Of a stretch of 64,000 nucleotides of DNA, positions 40,098 through 49,800 are shown one piece after another; position 1 is the stretch's first letter, and each line of letters starts with the position of its first letter. The stretch is taken from NCBI RefSeq assembly GCF_025938155.1, contig NZ_JAPCZG010000002.1, positions 186,001 to 250,000 of the forward strand, given 5' to 3'. The translations under genes were made by a program, and so were the position numbers. Under the pieces are notes generated by a model that was not told the DNA's origin, did not search any database, and worked only from the letters and a program-made list of their open reading frames with translations. The DNA is from Novosphingobium sp. KCTC 2891 (GTDB taxonomy: Bacteria; Pseudomonadota; Alphaproteobacteria; Sphingomonadales; Sphingomonadaceae).

Positions 40098-40613
40098 TCA
40101 GGCCGGCCTGAACAGAAGCGCGTCGCCGTTCATGCAATACCGCAGCCCGGTCGGCTGCGGCCCGTCATCGAACACGTGGCCCAGATGCCCGCCGCAGCGC
40201 GTGCAGTGCACTTCGGTCCGCGTCGTACCGAACGAACGGTCGGTCGAGGTTCCGATGCCGCCCTTGAGCGGCTGCCAGAAGCTGGGCCAGCCCGTGCCGC
40301 TCTCGAACTTGGTGGCAGAGGAGAACAGCGCATTGCCATCGGCCGCGCAGACGAACGTCCCGCGGCGATGCTCCTTCAGCAGCGGCGAGGTGAAGGGACG
40401 CTCCGTCCCCGCCTCGCGCAGGATATAGTATTGTTCGGGTGTAAGTCGCTTGCGCCATTCGGCATCGCTGAAGCGGACGGGGAACGTGCCCTGCACCGCC
40501 GGTTTTGCGCTGCATCCACCGGCGAAGGCCATGGCGGACCCGGCCACAAGCCAGCCGGCGAAGCGGCGGCGGCTCATTTGCGTGCGGACGATGTCGGAAA
40601 CGGGTGCGATCAT
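40098..40613 (-). CDS. msrB: peptide-methionine (R)-S-oxide reductase, exported
   Basis: 171 residues. An N-terminal twin-arginine-like signal (MSRRRFAGWLVAG) ends in a lipobox-like AGGC with Cys34, so the protein is probably a periplasmic lipoprotein. The MsrB domain has the catalytic Cys160 (LRYCMNG), GTGWPSFWQP and GGHLGHVFDDG. Of the two zinc CxxC pairs, Cys137-Cys140 is kept. The first is Cys89-Ala-Ala-Asp92, so one metal ligand is missing. It repairs oxidised methionine in envelope proteins. An AAGGGTG ribosome binding site precedes ATG 40613. It lies downstream of the P450 gene on the same strand, separated by a strong inverted repeat. Confidence 0.9.
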   Translation of the reverse strand: MIAPVSDIVRTQMSRRRFAGWLVAGSAMAFAGGCSAKPAVQGTFPVRFSDAEWRKRLTPEQYYILREAGTERPFTSPLLKEHRRGTFVCAADGNALFSSATKFESGTGWPSFWQPLKGGIGTSTDRSFGTTRTEVHCTRCGGHLGHVFDDGPQPTGLRYCMNGDALLFRPA

Positions 40614-40649
40614 GCTTCACCCTTCAGGCGGCAGACTTGGCCGCGTTTG

Positions 40650-40699
40650 GTCCCGCCGCGGGCAGGGGGGCCGGGGTATCGGGGCACCCGCGGCGGGAC
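40650..40699 (-). terminator. 13-bp inverted repeat between P450 and msrB
   Basis: Perfect arms GTCCCGCCGCGGG (40650-40662) and CCCGCGGCGGGAC (40687-40699), with a 24-nt G-rich loop. It lies about 60 bp past the P450 stop and ahead of msrB. Likely a terminator for the P450 gene, although no T run follows on the minus strand. Confidence 0.5.
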
Positions 40700-40762
40700 G
40701 GCTTGGGATTACCGGGCCGTCCCTGAACGCGCGATGACTGTGCTCACACAAGCGGGGCAGAA

Positions 40763-42097
40763 TCAGTAACGCTCCACTTCCACTTCCAGCTTGCGGAAGC
40801 CGTGGACGAAGTTGGCCCGCACGCGCTGCACATCGCCCGTCACGTGCACCCGCAGGCGCCGCTCGCGCATTTCCTCAAGCAGCACGCGCAGTTGCAGTTC
40901 GGCCAGGCGCGCGCCCACGCAGCGGTGGATGCCATAGCCGAACGACAGGTGCCGCCGCGCATTCTCGCGCGTGACGATCAGCTTGTCCGGGTTCTCGAAC
41001 ACGGCCTCGTCGCGGTTGGCGGAGATGTACCACATCACCACCTTCTCGCCGGCCTTGATGTCCTGTCCGAACAACTCGGTATCCGCCGTCGCGGTGCGCC
41101 GCATGTGCGCCAGCGGGGTCACGAAACGGATGCACTCCTGCACCGCATTGGGGATGACCGAGGCGTCCGCCTCCAGGATCGCGCGCTGGTCGGGGAACGT
41201 GTGCAGCGCATGGACGATGCCCGACATGGTGTTGCGCGTGGTATCGTTGCCGCCCACGATCAGCAGCACCAGGTTGCCCATGAACTCTTGCGGGCTCATG
41301 TGGCTCATCGCTTCGGAATGGATCATCATGGAGATCAGGTCCGGGCTGGGCGCCGCTCCCATGCGCTCCATCCACAGCCGCTGGAAATAGTGCGCCATCT
41401 CGCCCAGGATGCCGAAGCGCAAGTCGGCCAGATCGCGCGCCAGCGTCAGTTCCACATCGCCCGCCCAGTCGGACCAGAAGGTCAGCAGGCGGCGGTCTTC
41501 CCACGGAAAACCGAACAGGATCGCGAGCATTCCGGTGGTCAGTTCGATCGAGACCTTGTCCACCCAGTCGAACCGCTCGCCGATCGGCAGCGAATCGAGC
41601 ACGCTGGCGGTGCGGCGGCGAATCTCGTTCTCCATCTCCACGATCTTTGCCGGAGTGAACGCCGGAGCGACGGTGCGGCGCTGGCCGGTGTGTTCGGGCC
41701 GGTCCATGGCGATGAACATCGGCAGCTGGCGTTCGGCCAGCACCTGCGGATCGACGTCATGCGGCGGGTCGCCGATGGTGATGCCGCCGTGCTGCCACGA
41801 CGACGAGAACAGTTCGGGCAGCGATTCGACGTGGCTGATCGCCTTGTGCGACACCACGTTCCAATAATCGCCATAGGGCGAGCCGATCACCTTGTTGACC
41901 GGCGCCTTGGCGCGCATTTCCCGGAAAATCGGCCCCCAGGTATCGTTCACGTAGATCTCGGAGCGGCTCACGTCCCACGGATTGGTCTGCGCCGGCATCG
42001 CCTGAGGGTTGTGCCGCAGCCATTCCTCGAACGCTTCGGTGGCGGTGGGCGAACGGCGATAGGAGAACGCGGCTTCGGGCGCGAGTTGCGTGGCCAT
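40763..42097 (-). CDS. cytochrome P450
   Basis: 444 residues, soluble bacterial type. The heme-binding loop is FGYGIHRCVGARLAE with axial Cys393. The I-helix is GGNDTTRNTM, with Asn-Asp in place of the usual Gly-x-(Asp/Glu). The ExxR helix and a PERF-like region (VFENPDKLIV) are also present. It will need a ferredoxin and reductase; a ferredoxin reductase gene lies 3.5 kb away on the same strand, and no ferredoxin gene is seen. The open frame extends far upstream across the ABC permease, but ATG 42097 has AGAGGAT at the right distance and starts the known fold. Substrate unknown. Confidence 0.93.
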   Translation of the reverse strand: MATQLAPEAAFSYRRSPTATEAFEEWLRHNPQAMPAQTNPWDVSRSEIYVNDTWGPIFREMRAKAPVNKVIGSPYGDYWNVVSHKAISHVESLPELFSSSWQHGGITIGDPPHDVDPQVLAERQLPMFIAMDRPEHTGQRRTVAPAFTPAKIVEMENEIRRRTASVLDSLPIGERFDWVDKVSIELTTGMLAILFGFPWEDRRLLTFWSDWAGDVELTLARDLADLRFGILGEMAHYFQRLWMERMGAAPSPDLISMMIHSEAMSHMSPQEFMGNLVLLIVGGNDTTRNTMSGIVHALHTFPDQRAILEADASVIPNAVQECIRFVTPLAHMRRTATADTELFGQDIKAGEKVVMWYISANRDEAVFENPDKLIVTRENARRHLSFGYGIHRCVGARLAELQLRVLLEEMRERRLRVHVTGDVQRVRANFVHGFRKLEVEVERY

Positions 42098-42145
42098 GGG
42101 ATCCTCTTTCCGGTGGCGACTCGTGAACCGAGTCTGCTCAACGGT

Positions 42146-42174
42146 ACTATTCCTGCAACCTACACTGATGTCAA
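42146..42174 (-). promoter_or_regulatory. promoter of cytochrome P450 gene
   Basis: Minus strand: perfect TTGACA (42174-42169), 17 bp, AATAGT (42151-42146). Just after the -35 is a small inverted repeat ACA-TCAG-TGT, which may be part of an operator. The -35 abuts the stop codon of the upstream permease gene, so the P450 has its own promoter. Confidence 0.55.
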
Positions 42175-43398
42175 TTACGCAGTCCGGCGACGCAGCAGCG
42201 CAGCCAGCCAGCCGCGTCTGGCGCGCCCGCCGGCGGCCCCGGATTTCATCACCGTGCGGCGGAAAAGCTGCGCGCCCAGTCGCACGATCAGCAGCACCCA
42301 CCCCGCCTGCCAGACCAGCGCCACGGCGTGCGGCCACAGTTCCGGCGCCTGCGCCGCGCGGGCCAGCATGGCGAAGGGAGAGCTGACCGGGAACACCAGC
42401 GATGCCGTCTCGATCCACGTGCCCGGCCGCGCCAGCGCATAGCTGGCGAAGAAGAACACCATCAGCTGGGTCATCGTCACCGGCATCGACAGCGTCTGCA
42501 CTTCGCGCACCGTGCTCGCCATGCCGCCGATCGACAGGAACAGCGATCCCAGCAGTAGGTAGGCCATGGCGAAATAGAGGAAGCCGAGGATCAGGAAGGC
42601 CGGCCAGCCCACCGCCGGCGCGGCCAGCACGGGCACCGCCTTTGCCCCGAGCAGGACCACCACGCCGTAGCCCATGCCCCACACCGCGATGCCCACCAGG
42701 CTGACCGCCAGCATGGCGAAGAGCTTGCCCAGGAACAGCGCGTCCATCGGGATCGCCGCCGCCAGCACCTCGATGATCTTGTTGCCCTTTTCCTCGACGA
42801 GGTTGGACAGCACCATGCCCGCCAGCAGCATCACCAGCAGGAACAGCAGCACCTGCGCCGCCTGCGCGGTCAGCACCTGCCCGTTGCGTTCCTGCGCGAC
42901 GCTGGTGGCGACACTGTCCACCGCGACATCGGGAAAGCCGCCGGGACTGGCCGACTGCGCCCGGGCCGCGAATGTCGAGACCATGCCGCGCCACGATCCC
43001 AGCCGTTCCGGCGTGCCGGTGAGCACCGGCGCATCGAGCGTGCCCGTCACCACCGCCGCGATGCCGCCGCCCCGCGCCAGCGCGGCGCGCGCGTCGTAGC
43101 TTTCCCCCGCGCGCAGACGTTCCAGCACGACGAATTCGGGCACCGGACCGGCCATGCGGTCGGCCATGGCGTCGCGCGCCCTGACCATCCGGTCGCCCTC
43201 GTGCGCGGGCAGGGCCACGCCTACCACCGGGTTGTCCAGATCGCGCTGCACCTGCGCACCGATGTTGCCCGCCATGCCGCCGACGACGATCGGGAACACC
43301 GGGCCGAGCAGGAAGAAGATGAATGTCTTGGAGAAGATCACCGCGACGAAATCGCGGCGGGCGATGACCAGCGCCGCGCGCAGTTTTTCGGCAAGCAT
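42175..43398 (-). CDS. ABC-2 type transporter permease
   Basis: 407 residues. One membrane helix near residues 20-42, a large extracytoplasmic domain to about 185, then five or more helices (VLLFLLVMLLAGMVLSNL onward). This is the ABC-2/NatB-like export permease plan. An EEKGNKIIEVLAAAIPMDALFLGK loop between the second and third helices is typical. The start overlaps the stop of the ATPase gene (TGATG). The substrate is unknown; NatAB-type systems export Na+ or other small compounds. Confidence 0.85.
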   Translation of the reverse strand: MLAEKLRAALVIARRDFVAVIFSKTFIFFLLGPVFPIVVGGMAGNIGAQVQRDLDNPVVGVALPAHEGDRMVRARDAMADRMAGPVPEFVVLERLRAGESYDARAALARGGGIAAVVTGTLDAPVLTGTPERLGSWRGMVSTFAARAQSASPGGFPDVAVDSVATSVAQERNGQVLTAQAAQVLLFLLVMLLAGMVLSNLVEEKGNKIIEVLAAAIPMDALFLGKLFAMLAVSLVGIAVWGMGYGVVVLLGAKAVPVLAAPAVGWPAFLILGFLYFAMAYLLLGSLFLSIGGMASTVREVQTLSMPVTMTQLMVFFFASYALARPGTWIETASLVFPVSSPFAMLARAAQAPELWPHAVALVWQAGWVLLIVRLGAQLFRRTVMKSGAAGGRARRGWLAALLRRRTA

Positions 43399-44408
43399 CA
43401 GCGGCGCCCCTTTCCGGCCGGCTCTTCCTCTGTCGGCGCTTCTTCCAGCGCACGCGCGGCCGCCTCGCCCGCGATGGCCACGAAGGCATCGTGCAGCCCC
43501 GGCCGCTCGATCGACAGGCTGAGGATGCCCGCCTGCCCTTCGATCAGCGCGCGCAGCAAGGGTTCCACCCCGCTTTCGGGCAGGGTGAAGTGCCAGAAGG
43601 CGCCCTCGTGCCGCGCATCGGCGGGCAGCGCGGCGCGCCAAGGCCCGTCCGGGCTGCGCGTTTCCAGCCGCACCTGCGGCCGCAAGCGATCCCGCGCGGC
43701 ATCGACCGGCCCCGCGAAAGGCACCTTGCCGCCGGCGATGATCGCGATCTGGTCGCACAGCCGTTCGGCATGGGCGATGACATGGGTGGAGAAGATCACC
43801 GTCGTGCCGCGGGCGGCAAGCTCGCGGATGGTGCGCTCCAGCTTGCCCTGGTTGAGCGCGTCGAGGCCGGAGAACGGCTCGTCGAACACCACGAGGTCGG
43901 GTTCGTGCACCAACGTGCCCAGCAGCTGCACCTGCTGGGCCATGCCCTTGGAAAGCTGGCGGATCTGGCGATCGGCGGCATAGCCCAGACCGTGCGCTTC
44001 GAGCAGTTCGCGCCCGCGCCGGCGCCCCACTTTCAGCGGCACTCCGCGCAGCGCGGCGAGGAAGGCAATCGCCTCGTAGGCCTTCATCGCGGGATAGAGG
44101 CCGCGTTCCTCGGGCAGGTAGCCGATTCGCCGCGCCACTTCGGTGGGGCGTTCATGCCCCAGCACGCGGCGATAGCCCGAATCGGGATCGATGATGCCCA
44201 GCAACATCCGCAGCGTGGTGGTCTTGCCCGCGCCGTTCGGGCCGAGAATACCGTAGATCGAGCCCTTGGGCACCGCGATGTCCACGCCGTCCACGGCGGT
44301 GAAGCCATCGAACCGCTTGACCAGCCCGCGCGCCTCGATCGCCAGTTCGGCGTGTGCGGCATCGACAGCATTGCCCGACACCGGCCATTCCCCTAGCTGC
44401 ATTTTCAT
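43398..44408 (-). CDS. ABC transporter ATP-binding protein
   Basis: 336 residues. Walker A GPNGAGKTTT with Lys62, signature LSKGMAQQ, Walker B DLVVFDEP and an H-loop FSTHV are intact. The C-terminal extension (from about residue 240) resembles the NatA/DUF4162-type region of export ATPases. It is translationally coupled to the permease. The ATG at 44408 or at 44402 could be the start. It is divergent from queG, with 46 bp between starts. Confidence 0.9.
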   Translation of the reverse strand: MKMQLGEWPVSGNAVDAAHAELAIEARGLVKRFDGFTAVDGVDIAVPKGSIYGILGPNGAGKTTTLRMLLGIIDPDSGYRRVLGHERPTEVARRIGYLPEERGLYPAMKAYEAIAFLAALRGVPLKVGRRRGRELLEAHGLGYAADRQIRQLSKGMAQQVQLLGTLVHEPDLVVFDEPFSGLDALNQGKLERTIRELAARGTTVIFSTHVIAHAERLCDQIAIIAGGKVPFAGPVDAARDRLRPQVRLETRSPDGPWRAALPADARHEGAFWHFTLPESGVEPLLRALIEGQAGILSLSIERPGLHDAFVAIAGEAAARALEEAPTEEEPAGKGRR

Positions 44409-44454
44409 GGATTGCGGCGTTAACCCTAGGCGATGAACGAGCGGGGCAGCAAGC

Positions 44455-45537
44455 TTGGTTAACGACAGCGCCACGATTGCCGAGCGGATCAAGGCCGAAG
44501 CCGCGCGGATCGGCTTTGCCGCCTGCGGCATCGCCCCCGCCGCCGACGACCCGGTGCGCGCCGCGCGGCTGGAGCGCTGGCTGGGCGACGGCTGCCACGG
44601 ATCGATGGAGTGGATGGAAACCCGCCTGCACCATCGGCGCGGTCCGCAATCGCTGTGGCCCGAGGCGCGCAGCGTGATCGCGCTGGGCATGAGCTATGCC
44701 CCCGCTTCCGACCCGCTTGCGCTGGCACAGGTGCCGGACCGCGCGCGCATCTCGGTCTATGCGCAGGGCGCCGACTACCACGACGTGGTGAAGCGCAACC
44801 TCAAGGCGCTGGCGCGCTGGATGGTGGCGGAAACGTCCGGCGCCGAAGTGAAAGTCTTCGTCGATACGGCGCCGGTGATGGAAAAGCCGCTGGGGCAGGC
44901 CGCCGGCATCGGATGGCAGGGCAAGCACACCAACCTCGTCAGCCGCGCGCACGGTTCATGGCTGTTCCTTGGCGCGATCTACACCACGCTCGACCTGCCC
45001 GCCGACGCGCCCCATGCCGACCGCTGCGGATCGTGCAGCGCGTGCCAGCAGGCGTGCCCCACCGCCGCGTTTCCCGAACCCTACCGGCTCGATGCAAGGC
45101 GGTGCGTTTCCTACCTGACGATCGAGCACAAGGGACCGATCCCGGACGAGTTTCGCGCGGCGCTGGGCAACCGCATCTATGGCTGCGACGATTGCCTGGC
45201 AGTGTGCCCCTGGAACAGCTTTGCGCAGAGCGCCGCCGCCAACCGGGCGTTCCTGCCGCGCGCGGAACTGACCGCGCCGAAGCTGGCCGAGCTGCTCGCG
45301 CTGGACGATGCAGGGTTCCGCGCGCTGTTCTCGGGATCGCCGATCAAGCGGATCGGGCGCGACCGGATGGTGCGCAATTGCCTCTATGCGGCCGGCAATA
45401 GCGGGGATCCGCGGCTGGCCGGGCCGGTGGCTGCGCTGACCGGCGATGCCGATGCGGCCGTGGCGGAGGCGGCGCAGTGGGCGTTGGGGCGGCTGGGACA
45501 CAGCCCGACCCCCTCCTCCGGAGAGGAGGGGGTCTGA
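44455..45537 (+). CDS. queG: epoxyqueuosine reductase
   Basis: 360 residues. It performs the last step of queuosine synthesis in tRNA, using cobalamin and two [4Fe-4S] clusters. The cluster motifs are [12 protein letters not shown] and [14 protein letters not shown]1730-type N-terminal part and HEAT-like C-terminus fit QueG. TTG at 44455 is the only usable start because an in-frame stop lies at 44434-44436. The last codons ([11 protein letters not shown]) are written by a perfect 12-bp hairpin, so the C-terminus doubles as the transcription end signal. Confidence 0.93.
   Translation: MVNDSATIAERIKAEAARIGFAACGIAPAADDPVRAARLERWLGDGCHGSMEWMETRLHHRRGPQSLWPEARSVIALGMSYAPASDPLALAQVPDRARISVYAQGADYHDVVKRNLKALARWMVAETSGAEVKVFVDTAPVMEKPLGQAAGIGWQGKHTNLVSRAHGSWLFLGAIYTTLDLPADAPHADRCGSCSACQQACPTAAFPEPYRLDARRCVSYLTIEHKGPIPDEFRAALGNRIYGCDDCLAVCPWNSFAQSAAANRAFLPRAELTAPKLAELLALDDAGFRALFSGSPIKRIGRDRMVRNCLYAAGNSGDPRLAGPVAALTGDADAAVAEAAQWALGRLGHSPTPSSGEEGV
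45507..45534. terminator. bidirectional hairpin terminator at queG end
   Basis: Perfect 12-bp stem GACCCCCTCCTC/GAGGAGGGGGTC with a CGGA loop, between convergent queG and the ferredoxin reductase gene. It lies inside the queG coding frame, ending right at the stop codon. Such G/C-run palindromes can be dispersed repeats in sphingomonad genomes. Confidence 0.6.
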
Positions 45538-45547
45538 GAGTGGTGGT

Positions 45548-46774
45548 TTACACCAGTTCTTTCAGCGGCACGGCGGCGTCGGCCAGCTTCTCGGGCGCGA
45601 TCTGGGCGCGGGCTTCGACCAGCTTCTTGCCCTGCACATAGTCCTTGACCATGTTCACGCAGTCGAGCGCGATCACCTTGCCACCCTTGAGATAGACGAC
45701 CGAGAACGAGCGCGTGGCGGGATCGCCGCGCAGCACTGTCTCGTCGTGCCCGGTGGAGAGGCCCACCGTCTGCAGCTTGAGGTCGTACTGGTTCGACCAG
45801 AACCACGGCGTCGCCTTGTAAGGCACCAGTTCGCCGCAGATCGCCTTGGCGGCGGTCGTGCCCTGATCGTTGGCGTTCTGCACCGATTCGAGCCGGATCA
45901 CCGCGCCGTCGGCAAAGCCGTTGGAATGCGCGGCGCAGTCACCGATGGCATAGACGTCGGGCAGCGAGGTGCGGCAGAACTCGTCCACGTCCACGCCGTT
46001 GCCGCCGGCCGCGCCCGCGCTGAGCAGCGGCCCGACCGAGGGAACGATGCCGATGCCGACGATGACGAGGTCGGCGGGCAGCACCGAGCCATCGGCCATG
46101 CGCACGCCGGTGACCTTCGCGCCGTCGCCTTCGAGGCAGTCCATCGCGGTGCCGGTGCGCAGGTCCACGCCGTGGGCGCGGTGCTCGGCCTGGTAGAATT
46201 CGGACAGCGCCTCGCCCGCGACACGTGCCAGCACGCGCGGCAGGGCTTCGAGCAGCGTGACGTGGACGCCGAGCTTGGTCAGCACAGCCGCCGCTTCCAG
46301 CCCGATATAGCCGCCGCCGATCACCACGGCGGTCTTGGCGCCGGCATCAAGCTCGCGCATCAGCTGGTCGACATCGGCGCGCGTGCGCACCGCGTGAACG
46401 CCCGCAAGGTCGGCGCCCACGCACGACAGCCGGCGCGGATCGCCGCCCGCCGCCCAGATCAGCGAGCCGTATTCCACCTTGCCGCCATCGGACAGGCTGA
46501 GCGTCTTCGTGGCGGGATCGACCGCGGTCACTTCGCGGCCGAGCGACATCTCGACCTGCTTGTCCTCCCAGAACTGCGCCGGGCGGATCATGATGCGGTC
46601 GAAGGTCTTGTCGCGCGCGAGGTATTCCTTGGACAGCGGAGGACGCTCATAGGGCAGCTCCGGCTCGCGCCCGATCACCAGAATCGACCCGGTGAAGCCG
46701 TTCTGGCGCAGCGCGATAGCCGCCTGCGCACCGCCGTGGCCGGCACCGACAATGACAACGTCCGCCTTTTCCAT
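45548..46774 (-). CDS. NAD(P)H-dependent FAD ferredoxin reductase (ArR-like)
   Basis: 408 residues. The FAD site [14 protein letters not shown], the NADH site [13 protein letters not shown] and the second FAD motif [13 protein letters not shown] are complete; the C-terminal reductase domain contains [16 protein letters not shown]. It resembles class I P450 redox partners such as putidaredoxin reductase and, more closely, ArR of Novosphingobium aromaticivorans (from memory). It probably passes electrons from NADH to a [2Fe-2S] ferredoxin. GGAGG ribosome binding site before ATG 46774. Confidence 0.88.
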   Translation of the reverse strand: MEKADVVIVGAGHGGAQAAIALRQNGFTGSILVIGREPELPYERPPLSKEYLARDKTFDRIMIRPAQFWEDKQVEMSLGREVTAVDPATKTLSLSDGGKVEYGSLIWAAGGDPRRLSCVGADLAGVHAVRTRADVDQLMRELDAGAKTAVVIGGGYIGLEAAAVLTKLGVHVTLLEALPRVLARVAGEALSEFYQAEHRAHGVDLRTGTAMDCLEGDGAKVTGVRMADGSVLPADLVIVGIGIVPSVGPLLSAGAAGGNGVDVDEFCRTSLPDVYAIGDCAAHSNGFADGAVIRLESVQNANDQGTTAAKAICGELVPYKATPWFWSNQYDLKLQTVGLSTGHDETVLRGDPATRSFSVVYLKGGKVIALDCVNMVKDYVQGKKLVEARAQIAPEKLADAAVPLKELV

Positions 46775-46872
46775 TCGTATTCCTCCACTTGTCCGGGCGG
46801 ATTTGGGGAAAAGCGCGGACGCGTCAACCGGGCGTTGTCAAAAGAGGCATCGAAGCCATCAAAAATCCCGCC

Positions 46873-49800
46873 TCAGCGCGCCAGCAACGTGCGCGCCTGG
46901 CTGGCGATCTGCGCGAGCATGGCCGGGGCGACCACAGGATTGGCCTGCGCCCGCGCGATCAGGGCACGGAACTGACGCACCGGAGGCGCATGGACCTCGA
47001 TCCACTTCGCCACCGCCGCGTCGGGATCGCCGTCGCCGCTGCGGGCGAGGAAATCGAGCCGCATCTGCTGGAAATCGCGCGCCAGGCCCGACACCAGCAG
47101 GCGTTCCCACGGGTCGGAGGGATTCGCCCGGCTGGCCGCCTGCTGCGCCCAGTCCAGCCCCAGCCGTGCGCCAAGATCGGCAAAGGCCCCGGTCAGCGCG
47201 ACGGCATCGACTTTCAGGTCGCCCGCCAGATGCGCCAGCCCGATCGCGCCATCCATGTCGTAAATGTGCGTCACCCGGGCGATCACCTCCGCCGGGATGC
47301 CCTGCTCGGTCAGTTCCTGCGCCATGCGCCGCGCCTGCGCCTGCGCTTCGCCGCGCAGCAACTGCGCCGCGGTGTGCGACAGCAGGCCGACCCCGCCGGA
47401 CAGATCGCCGATCAGCTCGCCCAGCGCCATCGTGCCGTGGCCGGCGCGCAGGACGTCCGCCACGTGGCCGCGAAGCGCGCGCGCCACGCGGTCGAACATG
47501 GCCAGCCGCAGGTCCTCACGCATCGGCGTCTCGTCGAGCAGGTGCCAGGTTTCCGCCAGCCCCAGCAGGCGCTCCGCCGCAACGAAAGCCGCCGCGACCT
47601 GCGCCAGCGTGCAGCCTTCCTCCTCGACCAGTTCGAAGGGATGCACCGGCCCCATGCGGTTGACGATGCGGTTGGCCAGCTTGGTCGCGATGATCTCGCG
47701 CCGCAGGCGGTGGTGGACGATGTCCTGCGCATAAGCGTCGCGCATCTGCGGCGGGAAGGCCGCGAACAGCTCGCTTTCCATCACCGGATCGTCGACCACC
47801 GGGCTGTCCTCGAGCGCGCGCTGGAGGACCAGCTTGGTGCTCGACAGCAGCACCGCGAGTTCGGGGCGGGTCAGCCCCTGCCCCGTCCCGGCGCGCCGCG
47901 CCAGATCCTCAGCCGAGGCCAGCCCCTCGGTCTTGCGGTCAAGGTCGCCGCCTTCCTCCAGCACGTCGATCACGCGCGACAGCGCCGGCACCGCCGCCGC
48001 TCCGCCCCGCTCGGCGATGGACAGCGCCAACGCCTGGAGGCGGTTGTCCTCGAGCACCAGATGCGCGACCGCGTCGGTCATCTCGGAGAGCAGCGCAACG
48101 CGCCCGTCCTCGGTCAGGCGCCCGGCGCGCTTGGCCGAGGCGAGCGCGATCTTGATGTTGACCTCGTTGTCCGAACAATCGACGCCCGCGGAATTGTCGA
48201 TGAAGTCGGTGTTCACGCGCCCGCCGTGGAGCGCGAATTCGATGCGCGCGGCCTGCGTCATGCCCAGGTTGGCGCCCTCGCCGATCACTTTCACGCGCAC
48301 TTCACTGGCCGAAACGCGCAAGGCATCGTTGGCCGGATCGCCCACCGCCACGTTGTTCTCGGCCGAGGCCTTGAGATAAGTGCCGATGCCGCCGAACCAC
48401 AGCAGGTCCGCAGGCGCGCGCAGGATCGCGGAGATCAGCGATTCGGGATCGATCTCCTCCGCCGCGATGTCCAGCATCGCGCGCACTTCGGGCGAAAGCG
48501 GGATCGCCTTCATCGTGCGCGGGAAGACCCCGCCGCCGCCGGAGATCAGCGCCTTGTCGTAATCGTCCCAGCTTGAACGCGGCAGCGCAAACATCCGCGC
48601 GCGTTCCTGCCAGCTGGCCGCCGGATCGGGTTCGGGATCGAGGAAGATGTGCCGGTGGTCGAACGCCGCGACCAGCTTCACCGCCTTCGACAGCAGCATC
48701 CCGTTGCCGAACACGTCGCCCGACATGTCGCCGCAGCCGACCACGCGCACGCTTTCGCTCTGCACGTCGATGCCCTGTTCGAGGAAATGGCGCCGCACCG
48801 ACAGCCACGCGCCCTTGGCGGTGATGCCCATCGCCTTGTGGTCATAGCCCTTGGACCCGCCGCTGGCGAAAGCATCGTCCAGCCAGAAGTCGCGCTCGGC
48901 CGCGATCGCGTTGGCGACGTCGGAGAAGGTCGCGGTGCCCTTGTCGGCGGCCACGACGAAGTAGGGATCGTCACCGTCGCGGAGGGTTACGCCCGCCGGG
49001 TGCACAACCTTGCCATCGACGATGTTGTCGGTGATCGACAGCAGCGTACGGATGAACACCTGGTAGCTGGCCTTGCCCTCGGCCAGCCAGCCTTCGCGGT
49101 CCTTGGCGGGATCGGGCAGGTGCTTGGGATAGAACCCGCCCTTGGCGCCCGTGGGCACGATCACGGCGTTCTTCACGCGCTGCGCCTTCATCAGGCCGAG
49201 AATCTCGGTGCGGAAATCGTCGCGCCGGTCGGACCAGCGCAGGCCGCCGCGCGCGACCGGACCGGCGCGCAGGTGAATGCCCTCGACGCGCGGCGAATAG
49301 ACGAAGATCTCACGCCACGGCACCGGACGCGGCAGCCCCGGCACCAGCGCCGATTCGATCTTGAACGCCAGTGCCTCATCTGCGGCGGGCGCGAAGGCGT
49401 TGGTGCGCAGCACCGCCTCGACCACGCTGCGGAAGGCACGCAGCAGGCGGTCGTCGTTGATGGCTGCCACGCCGGCCAAGCCGCCGCGGATTTCCTCGCT
49501 GGCCGCCGTCTCGGCCGCCGCGCGATCGCCGGAAAAGGCAGGGTCGTGGCGCAGCGCGAACAGCCGGACCAGACCGCGCGTGACGGGGGCCGCATTCTTC
49601 AGCGCATCGACCACGGTCTGGATGGCGAAAGTCATGCCTGTCTGTCGCAGATAGCGGAACCATGCGCGGAGCCAGTTCGCCTCGCGCGCGCTGAGCCCCA
49701 CGGCCACTATCAGGCGGTTGAAGGCATCGTCTTCGGCCGCGCCGTTGAGCACGGCGGCGAGCGATCCCTCGATCTGCGCGGCACGGGCGAGCAGATCCTC

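Noticed and set aside
40763..43489. Single 908-codon fusion of ABC permease region and P450
   Set aside because: The upstream part is a shadow of the permease frame. P450 has its own promoter, ribosome binding site and ATG at 42097.
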